From: Glycocaulis albus
GTDB taxonomy: Bacteria; Pseudomonadota; Alphaproteobacteria; Caulobacterales; Maricaulaceae
NCBI RefSeq assembly: GCF_014639075.1
Contig: NZ_BMFS01000001.1
Span: 62,001 to 126,000 of the forward strand
Direction: 5' to 3'
DNA length: 64,000 bases
The position numbers and the translations under genes were made by a program. This document shows, in pieces, positions 21,134-29,973 of the stretch (position 1 is the first letter of the stretch; every line of letters starts with the position of its first letter). Under the pieces are notes generated by a model. The model worked only from the letters and a program-made list of their open reading frames with translations. It made no database searches and was not told where the DNA came from.

Positions 21134-21548
21134 GGCAATTCCGCCAGTGGCCGCGGACAGGTTTGCGTGCTCACCGGATTTGTCCGGCAAGGGCGGGATG
21201 GCGCAGCGGATGGCCCGGATGCCGGGCGGAATGCTTTTTCACTTTCAGGCGGAAGTCTCATGCCCATCTGCGGGCTATCCGCTGCTGGCAGGGCTGAAAA
21301 ACGCGTTGCCGTATCCCCATTAAGCGCCACCAGGGCACAGTGAACCAGCTTTTGCGCCCCCTTGCGGGGACACGCCGGACACCCGGAGCGGCAGGCGCTA
21401 TCACCTGCCCCCGGATCGTTTTCAGCCGCCGTCGCGAACCTCAGCCATCCCTCGAACCGGGACATGAAGCATAAGGGCAGCGTGTGAGGGGTTGGATAGA
21501 TTGGGAGTGCGGCGCGTCCCCGGCCTGACCCGATTTGATTGTTTCCCC
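21134..21548. other. Gene-poor stretch after DUF1674
   Basis: No ORF here resembles a protein. GCCCGG-atg-CCGGGC (21213-21227) precedes a TTTTT run at 21235-21239, a weak terminator candidate for DUF1674. ATTCCGCC (21138-21145) is inverted at 21225-21232. I searched by eye for tmRNA, RNase P and SRP RNA signatures and saw none. Confidence 0.4.
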
Positions 21549-21715
21549 CGTCATTCCGGGCGAACCCCGCACTTGATCCGGGGGAGACCTGGAACCCAGC
21601 TTTTACATCCATGCCCGCAAAGCCGGGCAGTGGCGGGACTCCGCAGCGCGGACGCGTTGCGGAGCAAAAACATGCTGGGTTCCGGATAAGCGCTGACGCG
21701 CTTTCCGGAATGACG
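21549..21715. repeat. Nested inverted-repeat element (REP/MITE-like)
   Basis: The outer arms are CGTCATTCCGG (21549-21559) and CCGGAATGACG (21705-21715), perfect inverted copies. Inside them GGAACCCAGC (21591-21600) pairs with GCTGGGTTCC (21674-21683). The 167-base unit could fold into one long hairpin and has no coding content. CGTCATTCCGG-type palindromes are frequent intergenic repeats in alphaproteobacteria; no transposase or target duplication was identified. Confidence 0.75.
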
Positions 21716-21816
21716 AGGCGAAGGGACATAGCGCAGTTCGAACAGCGCCTCATACTTGGAATCAGGAATATATTCCGATATTGTGGCTATATGCGGACTA
21801 TTATCATTTGTTAAGC

Positions 21817-22278
21817 ATGCTGACCGCGCCTTTGGCGGCCGCGCAGCACGTCATTCCCGGCCCGATAGAGGCTGAAGTCGTGCGTATCATTGACGGCGAT
21901 ACGATTGAGGTGCGTGCGTTTATCTGGCCCGGTCACAGCGTGGAAACGCGGGTGCGGCTGGCCGGTGTGGACGCGCCTGAAATCCGCCGCGTGCAATGCG
22001 AGGCCGAACGCGAGGCCGGACACAGGGCAAAGGCGTTTGTGGAAGGGCTGCTCGCGCCGGATGGCGGGATGCGCGCCCGCATTGCCATCCGCAATGTCCA
22101 GCTGGGCAGTTTTGCCGGGCGGGTGATCGCGGCCATGGATCTGCCGGACGGGCGCGATCTGGGCACGGTGTTGCTGGTGGAGGGGCTGGTGAGCCCTTAC
22201 AATGCGCGCGGGGGCTGGTGCCCCTCTCTGGAATCGTCGCTGGAGACCGCTCAGGAGGCTTCGGCGAGCCGTTCCTGA
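21817..22278 (+). CDS. Thermonuclease (SNase) family protein, possibly with a damaged 5' end
   Basis: The 153-residue frame has the staphylococcal nuclease-like core: VVRIIDGDTIEVRA, RVRLAGVDAPEIR, and LVEGLVSPYNARGGWCPS near the C-terminus. These proteins cleave nucleic acids and are usually exported. The in-frame start (ATG 21817) leaves only a stub of a signal peptide (MLTAPLAAAQ). An ATG one frame away at 21791 encodes MRTIIIC and would complete a normal signal peptide if one T were inserted near 21811, so a frameshift or sequencing error is possible. A TTG at 21781 is another start. The 3' end overlaps convergent DUF2061 by 28 bases. Confidence 0.8.
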   Translation: MLTAPLAAAQHVIPGPIEAEVVRIIDGDTIEVRAFIWPGHSVETRVRLAGVDAPEIRRVQCEAEREAGHRAKAFVEGLLAPDGGMRARIAIRNVQLGSFAGRVIAAMDLPDGRDLGTVLLVEGLVSPYNARGGWCPSLESSLETAQEASASRS

Positions 22279-22553
22279 CGGCGCTTTTCCGCCTTGGCCC
22301 AAGCCTTTTCATGGAAATAATAGGCAACCGTCTGGACAGCCGGTTCGATCAGGCCGATGGCCAGTGCAGCGCGCCAGTCCCAGGTCAGAAGGAAGGCCAC
22401 GGTCATCGCCACGAGCAAATGCATGACGGCGTAGGTGACGGCCTTGGCCGTATTGCGCGAGGGACGGAACAGGGCGAGGAAGCCGGGCGCGCACGGCCGG
22501 CCATCTTCCATGGTACCGTGCCGGTGCAGGAGCATTCTGAAGAATTCCGCCAT
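22251..22553 (-). CDS. DUF2061 membrane protein
   Basis: The 100-residue protein has the DUF2061 pattern: TAKAVTYAVMHLLVAMTVAFLLT as the first helix, WDWRAALAIGLIEPAVQTVAYYFHEKAW spanning the second helix and the conserved tyrosine/histidine end. Function of the family is unknown. The tail is basic. It overlaps the convergent nuclease gene. Confidence 0.83.
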   Translation of the reverse strand: MAEFFRMLLHRHGTMEDGRPCAPGFLALFRPSRNTAKAVTYAVMHLLVAMTVAFLLTWDWRAALAIGLIEPAVQTVAYYFHEKAWAKAEKRRQERLAEAS

Positions 22554-22645
22554 GACCAGTGTCCTTGCGAGCTTGCAGGTCAGGATATGGCGTTAATTAC
22601 GCCGTGCACAATGGATAGTTTCTATCAAATCCATTCAAGGCCTCG

Positions 22646-23953
22646 TCAGCCGGGCGTGACGAGGGGGGCCTCACCGCCCAGACTCAAGGCATGGCCGGCC
22701 AGATATAGCGAGCCGCAAATCATCACGCGCGGGCGCTCCACCAGATGGCAGGCATCGTGAACCGCCTCGCTCAGGCCAGCACTGGTCTGGACCAGGTGCC
22801 CGGCCTTGCGTGCGGCCTCTGCTGCGTCCTGTGCGCTCATCGCGCCTTCGCGTGCGGCAAAGCCCGAAACCGTAATGACAAGGGCTGCAAGGCCGGCAAA
22901 CGGCTTGAGGAAAGCGCTTGCATCGCGCCCGGCGGAAAAGCCGCAGATCAGGACCAGCGTGCGCTCCTCACGGGATTCCAGCTCGCCCATGACCTGGGCC
23001 AGCACCTCGCCTGCGGCCGGATTATGCCCGCCATCGAGCCAGAGCTCGGCGCCGCCTGCTCTGGCAATATCGGCGAGCGGGCCGTCGACCAGGCGCTGCA
23101 TGCGGGCTGGCCAGCGGGCGTGCGGCAGGCCCGTCCGCACCGCTTCCTCGGACAGTCCAAGCTGGCGGGCGACTGCGATGGCGCCGGCGGCATTGGCGAT
23201 CTGGTGTGAGCCTATGAGGCCCGGCAGGGGCAGGTCCCAGACAAGGTTCTCCTCTTCATAGACCAGCCGGTCATGCTCCACATAGGCCCGGTAATCACGA
23301 TCATGAAGCGTGATGACCGCCCCGGCCCTGAATGCGGCGCGCTCGATGGCCATGCGCGCATCATCGTCCTGCGGGCCCACGACACACGGCACGCCGCGCT
23401 TGATGATGCCGGCTTTCTCGCCTGCGATCTTTTCCAGCGTGTCGCCGAGATAGGCCTGATGGTCATAGCTGACCGGGGTAATGAGCGTGACGGCCGGATT
23501 TTCCACGACATTGGTGGCATCCAGCCGGCCGCCCAGCCCGACCTCCAGGATCAGCCGGTCCGCAGGCGTTTCGCTGAACAGGATGAAGGCGGCGGCTGTA
23601 GTGGCCTCAAAGAAAGTGAGCGGCTGGCCGGCATTGGCCGCCTCCACGCGTTCCAGGGCCGCCAGCAGGCGCGCGTCCTCCACCTCCTTGCCTGCCAGCA
23701 CGATGCGCTCGTTAAAGCGCACCAGATGGGGTGAGGTGTAGACATGGACGCGCTCTCCGGCCGCCTCGCACATGGCTTTGAGGAAAGCCGCGCTGGAGCC
23801 CTTGCCATTGGTCCCTGCGATATGGATGGTGGACGGCAGGCGATCCTGCGGATTGCCGAGCGCCGTCAGCAGGCGCCGCAAGCGGTCCAGAGAGAGGTCC
23901 ATGCTGGCCGGATGCAGGTTGGCAAGCCGGGCCAGCGCGTCGGGAATGGCCAT
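22646..23953 (-). CDS. folC: Bifunctional folylpolyglutamate synthase/dihydrofolate synthase
   Basis: FolC adds glutamate to dihydropteroate and to folates (Mur ligase fold, ATP-dependent). The protein has 435 residues with the P-loop HIAGTNGKGS at residues 44-52, TSPHLVRFNERI, the carbamylated-lysine neighbourhood TPVSYDHQAYLG, and LWLDGGHNPAA in the C-terminal domain. It starts four bases after accD stops, so it is almost certainly co-transcribed with it, the standard alphaproteobacterial trp-accD-folC order. Confidence 0.96.
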   Translation of the reverse strand: MAIPDALARLANLHPASMDLSLDRLRRLLTALGNPQDRLPSTIHIAGTNGKGSSAAFLKAMCEAAGERVHVYTSPHLVRFNERIVLAGKEVEDARLLAALERVEAANAGQPLTFFEATTAAAFILFSETPADRLILEVGLGGRLDATNVVENPAVTLITPVSYDHQAYLGDTLEKIAGEKAGIIKRGVPCVVGPQDDDARMAIERAAFRAGAVITLHDRDYRAYVEHDRLVYEEENLVWDLPLPGLIGSHQIANAAGAIAVARQLGLSEEAVRTGLPHARWPARMQRLVDGPLADIARAGGAELWLDGGHNPAAGEVLAQVMGELESREERTLVLICGFSAGRDASAFLKPFAGLAALVITVSGFAAREGAMSAQDAAEAARKAGHLVQTSAGLSEAVHDACHLVERPRVMICGSLYLAGHALSLGGEAPLVTPG

Positions 23954-23957
23954 CGGA

Positions 23958-24836
23958 TCAGGCGGCAGGGGCGGGCACGTTGGCGCTGGCTGCAGGCCGC
24001 TTCATCAGCGTGCGCAGCACATTGCCCAGCACCTTTGGCAGGTCGCGGCGATGCACCACACGGTCCACCATGCCCTTTTCCAGCAGGTATTCCGCGCGCT
24101 GGAAGCCTTCCGGCAGTTTTTCGCGGATGGTCTGCTCGATCACGCGCTGGCCGGCAAAGCCGATAAGCGCGCCCGGCTCGGCCAGATGCACATCGCCCAG
24201 CATGGCGTAGGAGGCCGTGACGCCGCCCGTGGTCGGGTCGGTCAGCACCACAATGTAAGGCAGTTTCGCCTCGCGCATCATCTCCACGCCAATGGTCGTG
24301 CGCGGCATCTGCATCAAGGACAGGCAGCCCTCCTGCATGCGCGCGCCGCCAGCAGCGGTGAACACCACCAGTGGCGTGCGGCGCTCCACGGCGGTTTCAG
24401 CCGCTTTCAGGAACGATTCGCCTGCCGCCATGCCCAGCGATCCGCCCATGAAGGAGAAGTCCTGCACCAGAACGGTGGTCTCGATGCCCTGAATGCGCCC
24501 GACCGATATCACCATTGCATCCTCGCGGCCGGTCTTCTTGCGGGCGGCGGCCAGACGCGATGAATAGGGCTTGTCGTCGCGGAATTTCAGCGGGTCTTTC
24601 GCCACTTCCGGCAGGGCGATTTCTTCCCAGGTGGCGTCAAAGGTGTAGCGCAGGCGCGTTTCCGGATTGATGCGCACATGATGGCCGGCAGGCGTGACAT
24701 GCAGGGCCGCTTCGAGATCCTTGTGGAACACCATCTCGCCCGAAACCGGGCATTTCATCCAGAGATTTTCCGGCGTGTCGCGCTTGTCGAACATGCGCGA
24801 AACACCCGGAGGGGTAAGCTTGGAAAGCCAGTTCAT
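23958..24836 (-). CDS. accD: Acetyl-CoA carboxylase carboxyltransferase subunit beta
   Basis: AccD with AccA transfers carboxyl from biotin to acetyl-CoA, the first step of fatty acid synthesis. The protein has 292 residues with the crotonase-type core ([53 protein letters not shown]). The N-terminal zinc ribbon is degenerate: only the first of four cysteines remains (KCPVSGEM, then VTPAGHH), as I recall for other alphaproteobacterial AccD. It lies between trpA (30 bases) and folC (4 bases). Confidence 0.96.
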   Translation of the reverse strand: MNWLSKLTPPGVSRMFDKRDTPENLWMKCPVSGEMVFHKDLEAALHVTPAGHHVRINPETRLRYTFDATWEEIALPEVAKDPLKFRDDKPYSSRLAAARKKTGREDAMVISVGRIQGIETTVLVQDFSFMGGSLGMAAGESFLKAAETAVERRTPLVVFTAAGGARMQEGCLSLMQMPRTTIGVEMMREAKLPYIVVLTDPTTGGVTASYAMLGDVHLAEPGALIGFAGQRVIEQTIREKLPEGFQRAEYLLEKGMVDRVVHRRDLPKVLGNVLRTLMKRPAASANVPAPAA

Positions 24837-24866
24837 ACGATTGTCCCAGGCTGCCTGTTGCCGCGA

Positions 24867-25658
24867 TTATCGCGCATTATGGGTGGCCGATGCCAGTTCT
24901 TTGGCCAGTTTGACCGCTCCGGCCACACCGCCCTCTGCCAGCGCGTCCACAATCGCCGATCCGACGACCACCGCATCGGCGACTTTCGCGATCTCTGCAG
25001 CACGCTCTGTCGTCTTCACGCCAAAGCCTACCGCGACCGGCAATCCGGACGCCTTGCGCACCCGGTCGACCGCCCCTGAAACCACCGCTGTCTGGCCGAT
25101 ACCGGCGCCCGTGACCCCTGTGGTAGAGACGTAATAGACAAAGCCGGACGTGTTCTTGACCACTTGCGGCAGACGGTCATCGTCCGTGGTGGGGGTCGCA
25201 AGGCGGATGAGGGAAAGCCCGGCCCGCTCCATCGGCTCGCGAAACGGCGCGTCTTCCTCAGGCGGCAGGTCCACGCAGATCACGCCGTCCGCGCCCGCAG
25301 CTGCTGCCGCATCGACAAAGGCCTGATAGCCAAAAGCATGGAAGGGGTTGGCATAACCCATGATAACAACGGGCGTCGCCGCATTGGTTTTGCGGAACTC
25401 CGCGATCAGCTGAAGCACGCCCTTCAGCGTCATGCCGCTGTCGAGTGCCCGCAGGGCGGCACGCTGGATGGGCGGGCCGTCGGCCATCGGATCAGTAAAC
25501 GGCGCACCCAGCTCGATAACATCGGCCCCGGCTTCGACAAGCCCGTGCATCACTTCCAGCGTCGTGGCGGCATCAGGATCGCCTGCCATCACATAGGCAA
25601 CAAACCCTGCCTTGCCCTCAGATGCCAGGCGCGCAAACGTGTCAGAAAGGCGTGTCAT
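24867..25658 (-). CDS. trpA: Tryptophan synthase alpha chain
   Basis: TrpA cleaves indole-3-glycerol phosphate and channels indole to TrpB. The protein has 263 residues with catalytic Glu in [16 protein letters not shown] (about residues 47-62) and the phosphate-binding loop [11 protein letters not shown]. It is separated from trpB, its obligate partner, by about 700 bases carrying a brnT-brnA module and a hairpin, so it may depend on read-through or its own promoter. No clear promoter was found in the 100 bases upstream. Confidence 0.97.
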   Translation of the reverse strand: MTRLSDTFARLASEGKAGFVAYVMAGDPDAATTLEVMHGLVEAGADVIELGAPFTDPMADGPPIQRAALRALDSGMTLKGVLQLIAEFRKTNAATPVVIMGYANPFHAFGYQAFVDAAAAAGADGVICVDLPPEEDAPFREPMERAGLSLIRLATPTTDDDRLPQVVKNTSGFVYYVSTTGVTGAGIGQTAVVSGAVDRVRKASGLPVAVGFGVKTTERAAEIAKVADAVVVGSAIVDALAEGGVAGAVKLAKELASATHNAR

Positions 25659-25683
25659 GGATGGCCTTTACTTCCCAGATGAA

Positions 25684-25715
25684 ACCCCGGACGCTCTGGC
25701 AGAGCGGTCCGGGGT
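25684..25715 (-). terminator. Terminator-like hairpin between brnA and trpA
   Basis: ACCCCGGACGCTCT (25684-25697) pairs with AGAGCGGTCCGGGGT (25701-25715), a 14-bp stem with a one-base bulge. On the minus strand it follows brnA and is trailed by TTTC. The T-tract is short, so attenuation rather than full termination is likely. Its outer CCCCGGA/TCCGGGG arms recur in a hairpin at 34887-34912. Confidence 0.55.
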
Positions 25716-25758
25716 CTGAATAACGCTTTATGCCTGATCGGCAAGGGGGCGGTGCGGC

Positions 25759-26064
25759 CTATTCCGCCGGGGTTTTGCGCTGGGCTTCCATGAAGGCGCG
25801 CAAGGCCGCGTTGATGCGGGTCTGATAGCCGCGCCCGCCTTTCTTGAAGAAGGCGAGCACATCCTTGTCCAGCCGCACCGTTACCTGCTGCTTGCCATGA
25901 CCGGTGTGCCAGACAGCGTTGGCGAACTCCTCCTCGGTCCATTCGGGAATGTCAGAGGTATCGATCTCGTCGTCGGGAAGTTCCGCAAGACGGCGCAATG
26001 CCTCACGGTCCGCTTCCGTCAGCGGCGGCAGGTCTTCAAGTCTTACCCGGACCGTACGTCCCAT
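25759..26064 (-). CDS. brnA: BrnA-family antitoxin
   Basis: The 101-residue protein has an acidic helical N-terminal half and a C-terminal ribbon-helix-helix DNA-binding segment (KQQVTVRLDKDVLAFFKKGGRGYQTRINAALRAFME), as in BrnA antitoxins, which bind BrnT and repress the operon. The IPEWTEEEF motif before it is typical of the family. It overlaps brnT by 29 bases. The module lies between trpB and trpA. Confidence 0.88.
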   Translation of the reverse strand: MGRTVRVRLEDLPPLTEADREALRRLAELPDDEIDTSDIPEWTEEEFANAVWHTGHGKQQVTVRLDKDVLAFFKKGGRGYQTRINAALRAFMEAQRKTPAE

Positions 26065-26323
26065 AATAGAAAGCCCTTTCGTTGCGCTTGGCCGGGCGGG
26101 CCGAGATAAGCCGTGTGACGCTCTGCCGGTCGGTGTGGATGATGCTGACCATCAGCACGTTATCCAGCATGCCAATCGTCTTCAGGCGCACTTCACCATC
26201 AGGTGTTAGGCGAGCCGATGTGGTGACATAGTGGCCTTCGAACACCCGGACCGCCCGATCGAAACTGATCCCGTGCTTTTCCTGGTTGGCGCGGTTCTTC
26301 GCCTCGTCCCATTCGAACTCCAT
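26036..26323 (-). CDS. brnT: BrnT-family toxin
   Basis: BrnT is a type II toxin of RelE-like fold that cleaves RNA. The ATG at 26323 gives 95 residues with the family opening EFEWDEAKNRANQEKHGISFD and the ending LISARPAKRNERAFYYG. The order toxin-before-antitoxin and the overlap with brnA are typical of brnTA. A TTG at 26326 directly precedes the ATG. There is no Shine-Dalgarno sequence and a promoter-like motif abuts the ATG, so the message may be leaderless. Confidence 0.9.
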   Translation of the reverse strand: MEFEWDEAKNRANQEKHGISFDRAVRVFEGHYVTTSARLTPDGEVRLKTIGMLDNVLMVSIIHTDRQSVTRLISARPAKRNERAFYYGTYGPGKT

Positions 26324-26325
26324 CA

Positions 26326-26354
26326 AATGTAACTACAAGTGTCGTTACATTCAA
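26326..26354 (-). promoter_or_regulatory. brnTA promoter with overlapping palindromic operator
   Basis: AATGTAAC (26326-26333) and GTTACATT (26344-26351) are perfect 8-base inverted arms with a 10-base spacer. Read on the minus strand they overlap TTGAAT (26354-26349) and TACATT (26331-26326), a -35/-10 pair spaced by exactly 17 bases, ending two bases before the brnT ATG. A repressor bound to the palindrome would cover both hexamers, fitting BrnA autoregulation. The assignment is inference. Confidence 0.6.
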
Positions 26355-26363
26355 GGCGCATCG

Positions 26364-27575
26364 CTACAGCTCCACCCCTAGCGCCTGCGCCACCGAGAAC
26401 ACGTCCTTGTCGCCGCGCCCGCACATATTCATCAGGATCACGCCGTCCTTGCCCAGTTCCTTGGCGAGATCGCGCACGCGGGCGAGCGCGTGGGCGGGTT
26501 CGAGCGCCGGGATGATGCCTTCAAGTTTCGAGCAGAGCTGGAACATGTCCAGCGCCTCGGCGTCGGTGGCGTGGCGGTATTCGGCGCGCCCTGCATCGTG
26601 CAGGAAGGCGTGTTCCGGCCCGATACCGGGATAGTCGAGACCGGCAGAGATGGAGTGACCCTCTACGATCTGGCCGTCCTCATCCTGCAACAGATAGGTC
26701 CGGTTACCGTGGAGGATGCCCGGCTTGCCGCCATTGAGGCTCGCCGCGTGGTCGGGCGTATCGACGCCCTTGCCCGCGGCTTCAACGCCAATGAGGCGGA
26801 CGCTCTCGTCTTCCAGGAAGGGATAGAACAGGCCCATCGCGTTTGATCCGCCGCCAATGCAGGCAACCGCCGCGTCGGGCAGGCGGCCAATGCGTTCCAG
26901 CATCTGCGCGCGCGCCTCACGGCCGATCACGCTCTGGAAATCGCGCACCATCGCCGGATAGGGGTGGGGGCCCGCCACCGTGCCGATCACGTAGAAAGTG
27001 TCGTCCGGATTGGTCACCCAGTCGCGCAGCGCCTCGTTCATCGCGTCTTTCAGCGTGCCGCGCCCCGACGTGACGGCATGCACTTTCGCGCCGAGCAGCT
27101 TCATGCGGAAGACGTTGGGCTTCTGGCGCTCCACGTCCGTGGCGCCCATATAGACCTCGCAAGGAATTCCGAAGCGGGCGGCAACCGTGGCAGTGGCGAC
27201 GCCATGCTGGCCTGCGCCGGTTTCGGCGATGATGCGTGTTTTGCCCATCAGGCGGGCGAGCAGCACCTGGCCGAGGCAGTTATTGATCTTGTGCGCGCCG
27301 GTGTGATTGAGCTCATCGCGCTTGAACCAGATTTGCGCCCCGCCAAACTCTTCGGTCAGGCGCTCGGCGAAATAGAGCGGGCTCGGACGGCCGACGAAAT
27401 CGCGCGCGAAATCCTCCAGCTCTTTCACGAAGGCCGGATCGTCCTTCCATTTGGCATAGGCCTTCTCGAGCGCCAGCACGTTCGGCATCAGCGTCTCGGC
27501 GACAAAGCGCCCGCCATACTCGCCAAACAGGCCGCTGGCATCGGGATAGTGGGAAAAGGCGTTGGGCTGGGTCAT
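26364..27575 (-). CDS. trpB: Tryptophan synthase beta chain
   Basis: TrpB condenses indole with serine using PLP. The frame has 403 residues from the ATG at 27575; a GTG four codons upstream (27587) is also possible. The PLP lysine is in HTGAHKINN, the phosphate-binding loop is [10 protein letters not shown], and the indole-tunnel and monovalent-cation regions are intact. It lies 86 bases downstream of aroA on the same strand, an aromatic amino acid pairing, and upstream of the inserted brnT-brnA pair that separates it from trpA. Confidence 0.97.
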   Translation of the reverse strand: MTQPNAFSHYPDASGLFGEYGGRFVAETLMPNVLALEKAYAKWKDDPAFVKELEDFARDFVGRPSPLYFAERLTEEFGGAQIWFKRDELNHTGAHKINNCLGQVLLARLMGKTRIIAETGAGQHGVATATVAARFGIPCEVYMGATDVERQKPNVFRMKLLGAKVHAVTSGRGTLKDAMNEALRDWVTNPDDTFYVIGTVAGPHPYPAMVRDFQSVIGREARAQMLERIGRLPDAAVACIGGGSNAMGLFYPFLEDESVRLIGVEAAGKGVDTPDHAASLNGGKPGILHGNRTYLLQDEDGQIVEGHSISAGLDYPGIGPEHAFLHDAGRAEYRHATDAEALDMFQLCSKLEGIIPALEPAHALARVRDLAKELGKDGVILMNMCGRGDKDVFSVAQALGVEL

Positions 27576-27661
27576 CAGATCAATCACGGGCTGGGAGAAT
27601 AGGAGGTCTGATCTAGAGCGTGCGGGCAGATGAGGGAAGCACTCAGGTGCGCGGCCCTGCT

Positions 27662-29014
27662 TCAGGCGATGTCTGCGCCGAGCGCGGCCATGTCGTCAAA
27701 GAAGCCGGGATAGGAGGTGGCGATCATTGCTACGTCGTCGACCGTCACCGGGTCTTTCGCGCCGAGGCCCAGCACCAGCCCCGCCATGGCGAGGCGGTGA
27801 TCGTGAAGAGTCTTGACCAGCCCGCCGCCCGGCACGTCGCCTTGTCCCATGCCGTGAACTGTCAGGCTGTCCTCGCCCAGCTCCACCTTCACGCCATTGG
27901 CGGCCAGCAGGGCGGCAGAGGCGGCCAGCCGGTCGCTTTCCTTGGCGCGCAGCTCTGCCAGACCCGTCATGTGTGTCACGCCCTCTGCGAACGCCGCGAT
28001 CACGGACAGGATCGGGTATTCGTCAATCATGGACGGGGCGATGTGCGGCTCCACCTGGACGCCCTTCAGAGTTCCCGGCCGCACGGTGATATCGGCCAGC
28101 GCCTCGCCGGCGCGGCTGCCGGCGGGGGTTATGCTGATGTCCGCGCCCATCATCTCCAGCACCCGGTAGAGCCCGAAGCGGGCCGGATTGGTCATCACGC
28201 CCGTCACGGTGACAGGGCCGGTGCCCGCCACCAGCCCGGCCGCCAGCGGGAAGGCAGCAGAGGAGGGATCGCCCGGCACATGCACATCCGCTGCGTGCAG
28301 CGCCTTGCCGCCGCGAACCCGCGCAACGAGGCCCGCACCGTCACGCTCCATGGTCATGTCTGCGCCAAACAGGGGTGCCAGAGTCTCGGTATGAGCGCGT
28401 GTGGCTTCCGGCTCGATCACCACCGTCTCGCCCATTGCCCCAAGTCCCGCCAGCAATATGGCGCTCTTTACCTGCGCAGATGCCACGGGCGGCGTGTAGG
28501 TGATGGCATTCAGACGGGTAGAGCCGTTGAGTGTTACCGGCAGGCGGCCGCCATCGGCGGCGATGGTGGTGACGCCCATCAGGCGCAAGGGCGCCAGTAC
28601 GCGCTCCATGGGCCGGGAGGACAGAGAGACATCGCCGGTAAAGCGGGCCGTGAGGTCAAAGCGGGCCGCAGCGCCCATCAGCAGGCGCACGCCGGTGCCG
28701 GAATTGCCAAGGTCAAGATCGCCGTCGGGGGAGCGCCATTGCGGTGCGCCTTTTACCTGCCATTGCCCGTCCCCTGTACGTTCCACATTGGCCCCCAGCG
28801 CGCGTACGGCCCCGGCGGTTGCCAGCACGTCTGCGCTTTCCAGCAGGCCCTCGATATGGCTGATGCCCTGCGCCATGCCCGCCAGCATGATGGCCCGGTG
28901 CGAGATGGACTTGTCCGGCGAGGCTGCCCGGATGCCCTCGATCCGGCTGCTTCTGCGCGCGGTGCGCGGGCCGGATGCAGCCGGATGCTCGGCTGCTTTG
29001 CCGTTGGAAACCAT
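27662..29014 (-). CDS. aroA: 3-phosphoshikimate 1-carboxyvinyltransferase (EPSP synthase)
   Basis: AroA makes EPSP in the shikimate pathway. The ATG at 29014 gives 450 residues, the normal size; the frame stays open to 29179 but that would overlap the divergent TIGR02300 start. Conserved motifs are [14 protein letters not shown] near the N-terminus, [26 protein letters not shown] and the late [11 protein letters not shown]. Its divergence from a TIGR02300 gene is the usual alphaproteobacterial arrangement; here it is followed by trpB. Confidence 0.96.
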   Translation of the reverse strand: MVSNGKAAEHPAASGPRTARRSSRIEGIRAASPDKSISHRAIMLAGMAQGISHIEGLLESADVLATAGAVRALGANVERTGDGQWQVKGAPQWRSPDGDLDLGNSGTGVRLLMGAAARFDLTARFTGDVSLSSRPMERVLAPLRLMGVTTIAADGGRLPVTLNGSTRLNAITYTPPVASAQVKSAILLAGLGAMGETVVIEPEATRAHTETLAPLFGADMTMERDGAGLVARVRGGKALHAADVHVPGDPSSAAFPLAAGLVAGTGPVTVTGVMTNPARFGLYRVLEMMGADISITPAGSRAGEALADITVRPGTLKGVQVEPHIAPSMIDEYPILSVIAAFAEGVTHMTGLAELRAKESDRLAASAALLAANGVKVELGEDSLTVHGMGQGDVPGGGLVKTLHDHRLAMAGLVLGLGAKDPVTVDDVAMIATSYPGFFDDMAALGADIA

Positions 29015-29129
29015 GGGTTTGACTTTCACGCTTGTAACGGGCTGAAAATCGGGTTTTGACAGCGCGGCGCAGACGTGGCAACAGGCGCGCCGCCTCAAAG
29101 ACCAATCCAGCGCTGAAGGATCAAGTCCC

Positions 29130-29633
29130 GTGCCCAAACCCGATCTTGGCGTCAAGCGAATCTGCCCTGAAACCGGCAAGAAATTCTATGACCTCGGCAA
29201 AGACCCGATTGTCTCGCCGTTTACCGGCAAGGAATATCCGGTCTCCTATTTTGCAGAGGTCGTAATGAAACCGGCCCGCAAGTCGCCCAAGCCGAAGGTT
29301 GAGGACGACAAGGAAGAAGAAGGGCTGGAGGACGATGAAGAGCTGGAAGCGGCGGACGACGCGGCCGAAAGCGATGACGACGATGACGCCGACGATGATG
29401 CGCCCGAGCTCGACGAGGAGCCCATTGATCTGGGTGATGACGAGGACGAGGACGACGATGTTGCTCCGGTGAAGGGCAAGAAAGCTCCCGTTGACGACGA
29501 TCTGGAAGGTTTCTCCGACGAAGAAGCCGATCTGGACGACGAGGACGAGGATGACGGCATCCTGCTGGATGAGGATGACGACGATTTCGACGCCGATATC
29601 GGCATCGAGGACGAGGATGACGACACCCCGTAG
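29130..29633 (+). CDS. TIGR02300 family (FYDLN acid) protein
   Basis: The 167-residue protein begins PKPDLGVKRICPETGKKFYDLGKDP, the hallmark of the family, with VSPFTGKEYPVS following. The remaining ~115 residues are a very acidic low-complexity tail. It starts at GTG with GAAGGA about 9 bases upstream. Function is unknown; the family is essentially alphaproteobacterial and habitually divergent from aroA. Confidence 0.93.
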   Translation: MPKPDLGVKRICPETGKKFYDLGKDPIVSPFTGKEYPVSYFAEVVMKPARKSPKPKVEDDKEEEGLEDDEELEAADDAAESDDDDDADDDAPELDEEPIDLGDDEDEDDDVAPVKGKKAPVDDDLEGFSDEEADLDDEDEDDGILLDEDDDDFDADIGIEDEDDDTP

Positions 29634-29675
29634 AAGGGTGCTGCAGGACACGCGGACGGCGATTGCGTTTGCCAC

Positions 29676-29704
29676 TTGATCGGCGCACGCAAGCTGACTA
29701 GTTT
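29676..29704 (+). promoter_or_regulatory. Candidate promoter of tRNA-Ala
   Basis: TTGATC (29676-29681) and TAGTTT (29699-29704) are 17 bases apart, about 50 bases upstream of the mature tRNA. A leader hairpin (CGGCGGG 29719-29725 with CCCGCCG 29732-29738) lies between. The match to consensus is modest. Confidence 0.35.
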
Positions 29705-29752
29705 CCGCGCTCCAATTCCGGCGGGCCCCAACCCGCCGCGCGATGAGACAAA

Positions 29753-29828
<76 letters not shown>

Positions 29829-29837
29829 TCACACCGG

Positions 29838-29868
29838 AAACCCCGCCCGCGAGATGCTGGCGGGGTTT
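29838..29868 (+). terminator. Rho-independent terminator after tRNA-Ala
   Basis: AAACCCCGCC (29838-29847) and GGCGGGGTTT (29859-29868) form a perfect 10-bp stem with an 11-base loop, followed by TTGTTTTTT. It is ten bases past the tRNA 3' end. Confidence 0.9.
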
Positions 29869-29973
29869 TTGTTTTTTGCCCCGTCCGGTTGTCCGGTCCC
29901 TCCCTACCCGGTTTGTCTTCACCGCCGTTTCGCCTATCCTCGCTGCCAGAGCGATCAAAGAAGGGAGCGGGAC

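Noticed and set aside
21134-21548. Possible structural RNA such as tmRNA, RNase P RNA or SRP RNA in the gene-poor gap
   Set aside because: None of the conserved sequence signatures was visible; only short hairpins were found.
27620-29059. 479-residue rightward ORF antisense to aroA
   Set aside because: Antisense shadow of EPSP synthase in a GC-rich genome; no recognisable domain.
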